A stretch of 64,000 nucleotides of DNA from NCBI GenBank assembly GCA_001941025.1, contig MSHE01000005.1:29764-93763 (forward strand). The letters are read 5' to 3'. Of this stretch, positions 1 to 7,364 are shown piece by piece. The position numbers and the translations under genes are program-made. The DNA comes from Lachnospiraceae bacterium Zagget3 (GTDB taxonomy: Bacteria > Bacillota_A > Clostridia > Lachnospirales > Lachnospiraceae). Position 1 is the stretch's first letter, and each line of letters starts with the position of its first letter. The notes beneath the pieces were generated by a model that was not told where the DNA came from, ran no database searches, and was given only the letters and a program-made list of their open reading frames with translations.

Positions 1-120
1 TCCTCTTCCGGTACAGCAGCCTCTTCGGGCTCCTCTTCCGGTACAGCAGCCTCCCCCGGTTCCTCTTCCGGTACAGCAGTCTCTTCGGGCTCCTCTTCCG
101 GTGTGGCAGCCTCTTCCGGC
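1..120. repeat. 30-bp in-frame tandem repeat, four units visible
   Basis: Four consecutive 30-bp units, each starting TCCTCTTCCGGT on the plus strand, occupy 1-30, 31-60, 61-90 and 91-120 with a few substitutions each. They are in frame with the zinc-ribbon gene and encode Pro-Glu rich decapeptides. The array reaches the window edge, so the copy number is unknown. Such arrays commonly change length by slippage or recombination. Confidence 0.85.
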
Positions 121-317
121 TCTTCGGCTTCCACCTCTTCCGGTTCCGGCACATAGGGTTCCGCGCCTGCTAACATATGGCCACAGTTCCCGCAAAACGT
201 AGCGAGGGTAATGTTTGGTGTTCCGCAATTCGGACAGACGACCATATCCAGCTCAGCGCCGCATTTGCAGAACCGATCCGAATAGATTACATCTCTTCCA
301 CAATATGGACATTTCAT
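1..317 (-). CDS. Double zinc-ribbon protein with acidic repeat tail, partial
   Basis: Only the first 105 codons are inside the window; the gene runs off the left edge. The ATG at 317 has AGGAGG about 9 nt upstream. Residues 1-46 hold four cysteine pairs (C3/C6, C17/C19, C28/C31, C42/C45) spaced as two zinc ribbons. From about residue 60 the protein becomes a Pro/Glu/Ala/Val tail of 10-residue units of the type PEEEPEEAAV, encoded by a 30-bp tandem repeat. Zinc ribbons of this kind usually sit at the N-terminus of bacterial membrane or adaptor proteins, but the rest is missing, so no function is assigned. It lies 35 bp downstream of rluD and may share its transcript. Confidence 0.75.
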   Translation of the reverse strand, partial: MKCPYCGRDVIYSDRFCKCGAELDMVVCPNCGTPNITLATFCGNCGHMLAGAEPYVPEPEEVEAEEPEEAATPEEEPEETAVPEEEPGEAAVPEEEPEEAAVPEE

Positions 318-352
318 AAACAAACACCTCCTGTAAATGTGTCAAACCAAGG

Positions 353-1294
353 TTAAGCGCGAAAACGCGCGAGCAATTCCTCAAAATAGTCCGGAAGCGG
401 TGCTGAAAACTCCAGATACTCTTCCGTCGCGGGGTGAACGAATCCAAGCGTCATGGCATGAAGCGTTTGTCCTTCCAGCCCCTTTATGGCATATTCCTTC
501 TTCATGCCTCCATAGAGTTCATCTCCGAGCAGCGGATGATGCGTCACATCGGCCATATGGACCCGGATTTGATGCGTCCGCCCTGTCTCCAGTTCAAATT
601 CTACATACGTATAACGGTTAAAACGTTCCAGCACCCGATAATGTGTGACCGCGGGGCGGGCGTTAATTCCGTTTACAGCCATTTTTTTACGGTCAGACGG
701 CTTCCTCCCCACCGGCGCGTCAATCGTGCCTGTATCGTCCTTTAAAACGCCGCAGACGATGCCTCGGTACAGGCGCTTTACGGTGTGTTCCCGAATCTGA
801 TCCGCAATTCGCTCATGCGCGAAGTCGTTTTTGCACACAAGCAGAGATCCGGTCGTGTCCTTGTCGATCCGGTGGACAATTCCCGGCCGCAGTTCCCCAT
901 TGATGCCGGAAAGACTGTCCCTGCAGTGGTACAGAACCGCGTTTACCAGCGTGCCGGTAAGATGTCCCGGCGAGGGGTGCACGACCATCCCCTTCGGCTT
1001 GTCGACAACGAGGAGATCGTCATCTTCGTACAAAACAGAAAGCGGGATGTCCTCCGGTTCGATCGACACGGAGACCGCCTCCGGGATCGCAACACGGATC
1101 ATATCGCCCGTCTCCACTCTCTCACTGTTTTTCGCGACAGGCTGACCGTTGCGGGCAACATGTCCCGCGGCGACCAGTTTTTGAAAAAACGAGCGGGACT
1201 GTTCCGTATAAATCTGTGCCAGATACCAGTCGATCCGGGCGCCGTCATGCGCCTCCCCGACCTCAAATTCCTGGATAGGTGACCGCGTGCTCAT
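353..1294 (-). CDS. rluD: RluA/RluD-family 23S rRNA pseudouridine synthase
   Basis: A 313-residue enzyme of the RluA family, converting uridine to pseudouridine in RNA, probably the large-subunit rRNA. An S4-like RNA-binding region occupies about residues 15-75. The catalytic motif HRIDKDTTG, whose Asp is the family nucleophile, is near residue 140, and the family element GRTHQIRVH is near residue 240. Length is normal. The start is 1 bp from the lspA stop, an lspA-rluD pairing that is common in Firmicutes. RluD is the best name from this context, but other RluA-family specificities (RluC, RluA) cannot be excluded from sequence alone. Confidence 0.9.
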   Translation of the reverse strand: MSTRSPIQEFEVGEAHDGARIDWYLAQIYTEQSRSFFQKLVAAGHVARNGQPVAKNSERVETGDMIRVAIPEAVSVSIEPEDIPLSVLYEDDDLLVVDKPKGMVVHPSPGHLTGTLVNAVLYHCRDSLSGINGELRPGIVHRIDKDTTGSLLVCKNDFAHERIADQIREHTVKRLYRGIVCGVLKDDTGTIDAPVGRKPSDRKKMAVNGINARPAVTHYRVLERFNRYTYVEFELETGRTHQIRVHMADVTHHPLLGDELYGGMKKEYAIKGLEGQTLHAMTLGFVHPATEEYLEFSAPLPDYFEELLARFRA

Positions 1295-1295
1295 A

Positions 1296-1844
1296 TCAGG
1301 AGTCCTTCTTTTTGAAGCGGATACTTTTTCCCATCTCGGTATAATCCGCGTCTTTATATTTAAAAATAAGCACGAGGATCAGCACAATGACCGACACGGT
1401 CACGTAGCAGTCCGCCACGTTAAAGACCGGAAAATTAATGCCATAAAAGTATAAGAAATCAATCACATAGCCCCGCGCGATACGGTCGATACAATTGCCC
1501 AGCGCGCCAGCCGCGATAAACACCATAAGAATCCGAAGGAGCCGATATTTTCGTTCGAACGGAAGCCGGGCATACAAAAAAACAATCACCGCCAGCACCA
1601 CGATCGTAATAATAAGAAACACGGTCTGCCGTCCCTGCAAAAGGCCCAGCGCGGCGCCCCGATTCTCCAGATAGTAAAATTGGAATACGTTTTTTATGAC
1701 AATGATGGGGTCCTTCTTATACAAAAACAAAACTGCCCACCTCTTCGTGAGTTGATCGAACAAAGTGAGCAGAACAAAGCATACGATCCCGCTGATGGCA
1801 CTCGGGATCCATATTGCTTTTGCCGATTGGGTGTCTTGATTCAT
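1296..1844 (-). CDS. lspA: Lipoprotein signal peptidase (signal peptidase II)
   Basis: A 182-residue polytopic membrane aspartyl protease that removes the signal peptide of diacylated prolipoproteins. Four hydrophobic segments are visible. The two family catalytic aspartates fall in NCIDR (near residue 118) and FNVAD (near residue 142), and the conserved LENRGAALG region is near residue 60. A short charged tail follows the last membrane segment. It lies between sepF (12 bp upstream) and rluD (1 bp downstream), so co-translation is likely. Client lipoproteins in this window include the E/K-rich protein at 44755-45189 and the carboxypeptidase at 5173-6180. Confidence 0.95.
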   Translation of the reverse strand: MNQDTQSAKAIWIPSAISGIVCFVLLTLFDQLTKRWAVLFLYKKDPIIVIKNVFQFYYLENRGAALGLLQGRQTVFLIITIVVLAVIVFLYARLPFERKYRLLRILMVFIAAGALGNCIDRIARGYVIDFLYFYGINFPVFNVADCYVTVSVIVLILVLIFKYKDADYTEMGKSIRFKKKDS

Positions 1845-1856
1845 AATAAAGGAAAA

Positions 1857-2465
1857 TCAAATGTCCGACTGAAGCGAGGAACCTCCGAACGCGCCCATAA
1901 TATTCTGAAAATCCCCGGAAATATCCACGTTGGCAGGTGTCACAACGAAAATATACGTCGAAATCTTCTGCAGATTGCCGGAGATCGCATAACAGGATCC
2001 GGATGTAAAATCGATGATACGCTGCGCGATCTCAAGATCCAGCCCCTCGAGATTTAAAATGACGGTACGGTTTGCGATCAACGTCTCCGTAATCTCCCGC
2101 GCGTCCTCAACCGAGATCGGCTTGATCACGCAGACTTTCATGGCATTGCCTGACTGACCGTCGGAATTTCTGCGAGCGGAACGCATCGGAGTAATCTTGG
2201 AAGAACTGTCCTGGGAAGCGGAACGAGCCGAAAAGGTTCTGCGGGGAGTGTCATACTCATCCTCCTCTTCCTCCTCGTCATCGTAGTCAAACTCGTCCAT
2301 CCGGTCCCGACGGGAAGCGAAAAAGTTTCTTCGACGCGGTTCGTAATCGTCCTCTTCCTCCTCATCGAATTCCATATCATCATAGTAATCTTCTTCTTCG
2401 TAATATTCGTCATCCTCATCCGAGTTTAAACGCACCGCGTTTAAAAATCTGTCCATTACGCCCAT
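1857..2465 (-). CDS. sepF: Cell division protein SepF
   Basis: A 202-residue SepF homologue: a short N-terminal amphipathic membrane-targeting stretch (DRFLNAVRL), a very acidic Asp/Glu/Tyr linker at about residues 15-85, and a C-terminal SepF domain (about 108-190). SepF anchors FtsZ filaments to the membrane and shapes the division septum. The ATG at 2465 overlaps the end of yggS by 10 bp and has GGGAG 7 nt upstream; a second Met three codons in is possible. The yggS-sepF pairing is the conserved Gram-positive arrangement, although the usual ylmG/ylmH/divIVA followers are replaced here by lspA-rluD. Confidence 0.92.
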   Translation of the reverse strand: MGVMDRFLNAVRLNSDEDDEYYEEEDYYDDMEFDEEEEDDYEPRRRNFFASRRDRMDEFDYDDEEEEEDEYDTPRRTFSARSASQDSSSKITPMRSARRNSDGQSGNAMKVCVIKPISVEDAREITETLIANRTVILNLEGLDLEIAQRIIDFTSGSCYAISGNLQKISTYIFVVTPANVDISGDFQNIMGAFGGSSLQSDI

Positions 2466-3175
2466 GTCTTTTCTCCCATCTGTTCGTTTTGATACTCTCT
2501 TTCGCCAAAAATACCAGTCCCGACACGAACCATCGTGGCGCCTTCTTCAATCGCCACCTCATAATCCCCAGTCATGCCCATGGACAATATACGCACATCT
2601 ATATTATCCATTTTTTTCCGGGCAATGTCAACAGATAATTCCCGGATTTCCCGAAAATAAGAACGATTATTTTCGGGGTCCGTCACATAGGGTGCGATCA
2701 CCATAAGCCCTCGAATATGAACGCGCGGAAGCTTCGCGATCTCTTCCACAAGAGCCATCGTACCATCCCGGGATATTCCGAATTTACTCTCCTCACCCGC
2801 GATGTTAACCTCGATCAGGATGTCCGTGTCTACGTCCCTTTTCACGGACTGCGCGCTGATCTCTTCGGCCAGCCGCAGGGAATCGACAGAGTGGATGAGA
2901 TGGACTTTTCCGATCAGATATTTCACCTTGTTTCTCTGGAGGTGCCCGATCATATGCCAACGAATATCCGAAGGCAGTTGATCATATTTATCCATCATTT
3001 CCTGCACTTTGTTCTCGCCAAAGTCACGCACGCCCGCGTCGTAGGCCTCCCGGATCATCTCAACAGGCTTGGTCTTGCTGACGGCAATGAGCGTTACTTC
3101 CGATTCCTCTCTTCCCGCCCGCTCGCAAGCGTCCCGGATCCGTTTTTGCACTTCCGATAAATTTTCTTTCACCAT
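2456..3175 (-). CDS. yggS: YggS-family PLP homeostasis protein
   Basis: A 239-residue single-domain type III-fold protein that binds pyridoxal phosphate and takes part in B6 and amino-acid homeostasis without known catalysis (family knowledge). The PLP lysine lies in AVSKTKP near residue 34, the barrel motif HMIGHLQRNK near 96-105, and the phosphate-binding end LSMGMTGDYEVAIEEGATMVRVGTGIFG near 196-225. It follows the HlyD-like gene by 16 bp and overlaps sepF. Confidence 0.93.
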   Translation of the reverse strand: MVKENLSEVQKRIRDACERAGREESEVTLIAVSKTKPVEMIREAYDAGVRDFGENKVQEMMDKYDQLPSDIRWHMIGHLQRNKVKYLIGKVHLIHSVDSLRLAEEISAQSVKRDVDTDILIEVNIAGEESKFGISRDGTMALVEEIAKLPRVHIRGLMVIAPYVTDPENNRSYFREIRELSVDIARKKMDNIDVRILSMGMTGDYEVAIEEGATMVRVGTGIFGEREYQNEQMGEKTWA

Positions 3176-3191
3176 AACATCCGGTCCCCCT

Positions 3192-4607
3192 CTAATTCAC
3201 ATATTCCCCCTCTTCGATATCATCGCCGTTTAACGCGACACGATCGTAAAGAGACAGCCCATAGCTCGTTCCGCTCTCCACAATGGAATACTCTCCGTTG
3301 GAAGAAATGATATTGACCAGTTTAAAGACGGCATATCCCTTGTTTACGTTATATACTCCGTCATGCGCTTCCGTTTTGCCGAGGATATACCTTCCGTCGG
3401 AATCCACGCTCTGCAGCGTGTCGCCGGCCTGAAGCTCCTCCCCCGCGATACAATACTCTCCTGTCTCTTCATCGACATAATAGATATCCACATCGACAAA
3501 TTCCGTATCCTGTACTCCCTGCTTGTCCGTAACGATCCGGTTTACGCCGATATCGGTCGAACCGTCTCCGCTCGCGATATACTCCTCCGGAACAACAAAA
3601 AATTCTTTTTGCGTAATGGCGGAATTCGGAATCTTTAAACCCGTATCGTCATCGGAACCCAATTCCACATCGAGATAACGGTCCGATATGAAGCGGACCA
3701 TGGAACTGTTAAAGGACAGCACCAAAAACGGTTCTCCTTCATAGAATTTTACCGTTGTCGTCGCGTAGGTCTGCGTCTCGTCTTTCTTGAACGTGACAAG
3801 GAGCAAAAACGTGCTGTCGCTGTTCTCCATCCGGGAGAGATACTGCGCGGATATCTCGCTGGACAGCGGGATCATCATATACCAGTTTTCATCCGTGACC
3901 GTCTTGTAAAGCGGCTGTCCCTGCGAAACGGTCGTGTTGCCGGTCAGCGTATCTCTCGAATAATCGGAAACCTGATAGAGGTCCGCGGTAAATGTCTCGG
4001 GAGAGACATCCTCGTACCCGTCCGTATAAAATGCCAGAACCCCATCCTCATCGGCGGCAATCATTGTAAACGAATCGGAATACACCTGCGCCCCCAGATC
4101 CTCCAACGCAGACAGGTGCAGTCTGTCCCGAACTTCCGCGTTTAAGTTTTCACCAAACGAATAGACATCGTAAAACTGATCCGAAGAGTACTCCTCCGAA
4201 AAGCTTGTGACCATTTCCTGTACATTGAGCAGATCACTCATCGTCAGGCCCGTACCGTCCAGTCCGGCTGCCGCAATCTGCTGATAAAGCGATCCTTCGC
4301 TGTCGATGGAACAGATCAGATCACCAACTCCGACTTTCTCGCCTTCCATACTGTAATAGCTGAGTTTGCCGGGCTCCTCCGCGTAAGTTACATCCTCCGT
4401 GCGCAGCACCAGACCGCTGTACTGGGAACTCACCATGATCTCACCCTTTTCCACTTCGTAGACGGATACATGATTGGCGGTCAGATATTGCACCAGATAA
4501 ATCAAAAAATAAACCAGCACAATCGCAAATACGACGATTCCCACATTGATGCGGAACCGTCTTCTGTATCGGACAATATTATTTTTTTGGTCGTCTTTTT
4601 TTGCCAT
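3192..4607 (-). CDS. HlyD-family-like membrane-anchored protein
   Basis: A 471-residue protein with a basic N-terminus, one transmembrane helix (about residues 23-45) and a large extracytoplasmic part. After the helix comes a barrel-sandwich pattern (EVEKGEIMVSSQYSG, later EGEKVGVGDLICSI) like the lipoyl-type domain of HlyD/RND adaptor proteins, then an Asp/Glu-rich middle and a beta-rich C-terminus. Proteins of this kind occur beside yggS-sepF in clostridia and are usually annotated as HlyD-family efflux adaptors, but no transporter lies next to it, so a role in efflux is unproven. It begins just past the terminator at 4641-4673; no clear promoter was found in that short gap. Confidence 0.7.
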   Translation of the reverse strand: MAKKDDQKNNIVRYRRRFRINVGIVVFAIVLVYFLIYLVQYLTANHVSVYEVEKGEIMVSSQYSGLVLRTEDVTYAEEPGKLSYYSMEGEKVGVGDLICSIDSEGSLYQQIAAAGLDGTGLTMSDLLNVQEMVTSFSEEYSSDQFYDVYSFGENLNAEVRDRLHLSALEDLGAQVYSDSFTMIAADEDGVLAFYTDGYEDVSPETFTADLYQVSDYSRDTLTGNTTVSQGQPLYKTVTDENWYMMIPLSSEISAQYLSRMENSDSTFLLLVTFKKDETQTYATTTVKFYEGEPFLVLSFNSSMVRFISDRYLDVELGSDDDTGLKIPNSAITQKEFFVVPEEYIASGDGSTDIGVNRIVTDKQGVQDTEFVDVDIYYVDEETGEYCIAGEELQAGDTLQSVDSDGRYILGKTEAHDGVYNVNKGYAVFKLVNIISSNGEYSIVESGTSYGLSLYDRVALNGDDIEEGEYVN

Positions 4608-4640
4608 GTCCCCGTCTCAAAAGAAAAACGTACTCAACCG

Positions 4641-4673
4641 AAAAAGGTGTCTTAAGGTTTCCTTAAGACACCT
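4641..4673 (-). terminator. Rho-independent terminator of the mre/wall gene train
   Basis: A perfect 13-bp inverted repeat (4645-4657 and 4661-4673, core GGTGTCTTAAGG) with a 3-nt loop, followed on the minus strand by a T run. It lies just after the P-loop gene at 4688 and marks the end of the long minus-strand train. Confidence 0.88.
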
Positions 4674-4687
4674 GACTCCGACCCGCT

Positions 4688-5107
4688 TTACAGGGAAATC
4701 AAAATCTTTGGTTTGGCCGACTCGGGCAGATCCGCTTCGTTTCTGGAAACGCTTAAAATAAATTTGACCCGGAACTCTTCGCTGATGGCCTCGAGCGCGT
4801 CGATCGTCGAGGCAACCTGATCGTCATCGAGATTGGCGATCGTGAGGAAGCTGTCCAGGTACATCTCTTGCAAATCATAATCCTGAGAAACAATGCCGCA
4901 AATAAAACCGAGGAACTCATCCCGGTTTGTGATCGGGTAATCCGTCACATTGATCAGCCGAACTTTGTTCGTCAGTTCGTGCATGTGTTTCTGATTCTTG
5001 TCAAGATACACAATGTTTCCGGTGGCATTTGCGATGGCCGCATTCACTTTGTCGAGCAAATACTTTGTCTTGCCTTTGCCCTTTGCCCCGGCAATGATTT
5101 CAACCAT
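4688..5107 (-). CDS. Small P-loop ATP-binding protein, unknown function
   Basis: A 139-residue protein with a clear Walker A loop at residues 7-14 (GAKGKGKT). No Walker B has the standard form; hydrophobic strands near residues 33-38 (NIVYLDKN) and 85-95 (FLTIANLDDD) could complete a small P-loop fold. The second Met (5107) is chosen because AGGAGG lies 8 nt upstream; an ATG at 5113 is too close to it. Similar proteins are sometimes labelled PilT-like, but no pilus genes are present. It is the last gene of the shape/wall train, 65 bp after the D-Ala-D-Ala carboxypeptidase, so a link to envelope growth is a guess from position only. Confidence 0.6.
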   Translation of the reverse strand: MVEIIAGAKGKGKTKYLLDKVNAAIANATGNIVYLDKNQKHMHELTNKVRLINVTDYPITNRDEFLGFICGIVSQDYDLQEMYLDSFLTIANLDDDQVASTIDALEAISEEFRVKFILSVSRNEADLPESAKPKILISL

Positions 5108-5172
5108 TGGCATACCCTCCTTTGCCTAAAATTATCATATTATATCCCCCCTCAAAATACAACCGGAAATTG

Positions 5173-6180
5173 TCAATTTGCGAAAACAGGAAGCAGTTCC
5201 GTCATACATTCATACAGCGCGTCGTGATCCGTCGCGTCTAACACGATGGAGACAACCGGCGCGCCGGACGCGTTCTCGGAATACAGGACCAGACAGGCTC
5301 CCGCCGCGTCCGTTGTGCCCGTTTTTCCGCCGATGACACGGACCCCCTCGGGGACTTCAAATTCACCGGTCAGATAGCCGTTCGTATTCTCCCAGTCCTC
5401 CAGGATCGTATACCCATCCGCACTGGTTATGGTCCCGGTATATCTGTCCGTGGAGATGATCTCCACAAACTCCGGAATCTGAATGGCTTCCTGAAAGATC
5501 AGATATAAGTCATAGGCCGTCGTATAGTGTTCGTCATCCGGCATGCCGTGGACATTGGTAAAATGCGACTGGGTGCAGCCAAGCGCCTTTGCCTCGCTAT
5601 TCATCAGATCGACAAAGGCAGGGATGCTTCCGGCAACCGCTTCCGCGATCGCGTTCGCGGCATCATTGCCGCTGGCAAGCATCAGTCCGTAGAGCGCGTC
5701 GCGCAGCGTAAGCTGATATCCGGCAGCCAGATTGGCCAGGGAGCCGCCCGGCTCCAGCGAATCGATCGCGTTATCGGACACCGTGATCACCTGATCCGGA
5801 TCCCCATACTTGAGTGCCAGATAACATGTCAGAATCTTTGTGGTGCTCGCGGGATACCGTCTCTCATAAATGTTTTTCGCGAAGGCGACTTCTCCGTCGT
5901 CAAGGGTAAACACCGCTTCGGTCGCCGCGTTATCACCCGTCGCAAGCGAATCGGTCGAGTTGACCAGGCCGCCGACACACAAATTCTCCGCAAACAGAGG
6001 AATCGTGTCCTCTGACGCGTTGACCGCGTCGGGTTCATATGTGAAATAGGCATCCGTCGTATTAAACACCGCATAGGAATCATCCATCCCATCCTGCCAA
6101 GTACAGCTGCACAGAGCAAGACAGACAAAAAGCGCGGACAGAAACAGACAAAGTTTCTTTTTTGCGGATTTCTTTAGCAT
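5173..6180 (-). CDS. D-alanyl-D-alanine carboxypeptidase, lipoprotein form
   Basis: A 335-residue serine-type penicillin-binding protein of the DacA/PBP5 group that trims the terminal D-Ala of peptidoglycan stem peptides. All three active-site motifs are present: STTK, SGN (in ASGNDAAN) and KTGT (in GGKTGTTDAAG). The N-terminus is a lipoprotein signal ending LALCSC, predicting attachment through C26 rather than a C-terminal amphipathic helix. The start at 6180 has AAGGAG 8 nt upstream; the longer open frame is not used. It follows rodA by 13 bp. Confidence 0.9.
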   Translation of the reverse strand: MLKKSAKKKLCLFLSALFVCLALCSCTWQDGMDDSYAVFNTTDAYFTYEPDAVNASEDTIPLFAENLCVGGLVNSTDSLATGDNAATEAVFTLDDGEVAFAKNIYERRYPASTTKILTCYLALKYGDPDQVITVSDNAIDSLEPGGSLANLAAGYQLTLRDALYGLMLASGNDAANAIAEAVAGSIPAFVDLMNSEAKALGCTQSHFTNVHGMPDDEHYTTAYDLYLIFQEAIQIPEFVEIISTDRYTGTITSADGYTILEDWENTNGYLTGEFEVPEGVRVIGGKTGTTDAAGACLVLYSENASGAPVVSIVLDATDHDALYECMTELLPVFAN

Positions 6181-6193
6181 ACGCTGTTCTCCT

Positions 6194-7348
6194 TCATAGC
6201 CTGATCCGATTGCCTTCCACCAATTCATCCGTTTCCCGGTTGCCGGCCTGCAGGCCGACATTTAGTACCAGTCCGATTCCGATAAACAGGCTGATCAGTG
6301 ATGTCAGACCATAACTCACAAACGGCAGCGGCAGCCCCGTGTTTGGCAAAAGCCCCGTCGTTACCCCGATATTGATAAACGCCTGAAACCCGATCAGGGC
6401 GGCAACGCCGCAGCAGATCAGTCTCCCGCCGAAGTCCTTGGCGTTTCTGGAAATCCAGATACACTCGAATACGATGAGCGCGAACAGAATGACCACCAGT
6501 ATGCATCCCAAAAAGCCTAACTCCTCTCCGATGACCGTAAAGATAAAGTCCGTATGCGGCTCCGAGAGATAGTTTCCGTTTTTCAGGGAAGTGATCGACG
6601 AGTTGTTCAGCCCCTTCCCCAGCAATTGCCCGGATCCGATGGCGATGATGGAGTTTTGCTGCTGTCTCGCCGCGTCCGTGTATTTGTCCGGATTGATCCA
6701 GGAGACGATCCGGGCGTACTGGTAGGGCTGCAAAAACGGAAACGATTCCCGCAGCATAAGGACCAGACTGACGATGGCTCCGACGACCACAACCCCCACT
6801 ACCGGCAGAACGATCTTGTAACTTAACCCCGCGATAAAAATGAGGCTGACAAAAAGCAAAACGATCATGATCGTCGTGGACAGATCCGGTTCGCGCAGCA
6901 CGAGAAAGATCGGGATCGCTGCCAGAACGAGAGCCGCGACGATCACTCTCCATGTGTTGAGCTTTTCCCGATAGCGCATAAAAAACGCGGCGAAAAATAC
7001 GATAAACAGAATTTTGCACAGTTCGGACGGCTGAAACTGGAGCCCGGCGACCGAGATCCAGCGGGTCGCTCCGCTCACCTCGCGGCCGACTCCCGGAATC
7101 AACACCACGGCAAGCAAAATGATCATAACGAGATACCAGATGCGCCGCAGCTTCAGGATCGCGCTGTAATCGATCAGCGAGAAGATCACCATGAGGATGA
7201 GGCCGACGACCATGCCGGCGATCTGCCTGCTCTGTAGATCCTCCTGCGCGCTGCCGATGATCAGGATGCCGATGATACACAAGACTACGACGTAGGCAAT
7301 GAGCCGGAACTTATAATCTTTTATTTTGTACGATTTTAAAATTTTCAT
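6194..7348 (-). CDS. rodA: Rod-shape peptidoglycan glycosyltransferase RodA
   Basis: A 384-residue SEDS-family membrane protein with about ten hydrophobic helices. RodA polymerises lipid II into glycan strands in the elongasome with its partner class B PBP. Visible family elements are the loop after helix 3-4 (RWISVAGLQFQPSE) and the C-terminal PLPFVSYGLTSLIS. The start at 7348 has GGGAG 5 nt upstream and lies 16 bp after the PBP2 gene, matching the expected functional pair. The longer open frame into mrdA lacks a ribosome-binding site. Confidence 0.93.
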   Translation of the reverse strand: MKILKSYKIKDYKFRLIAYVVVLCIIGILIIGSAQEDLQSRQIAGMVVGLILMVIFSLIDYSAILKLRRIWYLVMIILLAVVLIPGVGREVSGATRWISVAGLQFQPSELCKILFIVFFAAFFMRYREKLNTWRVIVAALVLAAIPIFLVLREPDLSTTIMIVLLFVSLIFIAGLSYKIVLPVVGVVVVGAIVSLVLMLRESFPFLQPYQYARIVSWINPDKYTDAARQQQNSIIAIGSGQLLGKGLNNSSITSLKNGNYLSEPHTDFIFTVIGEELGFLGCILVVILFALIVFECIWISRNAKDFGGRLICCGVAALIGFQAFINIGVTTGLLPNTGLPLPFVSYGLTSLISLFIGIGLVLNVGLQAGNRETDELVEGNRIRL

Positions 7349-7364
7349 CCGGTCTCCCAGCCGA

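Noticed and set aside
1..120. CRISPR-like array from regularly spaced repeats
   Set aside because: The units are directly adjacent without unique spacers and are in frame with a coding region.
4688..5107. PilT-type twitching motility ATPase
   Set aside because: Only a Walker A loop is shared; the protein is 139 residues, lacks the PilT motifs, and no pilus genes are present.
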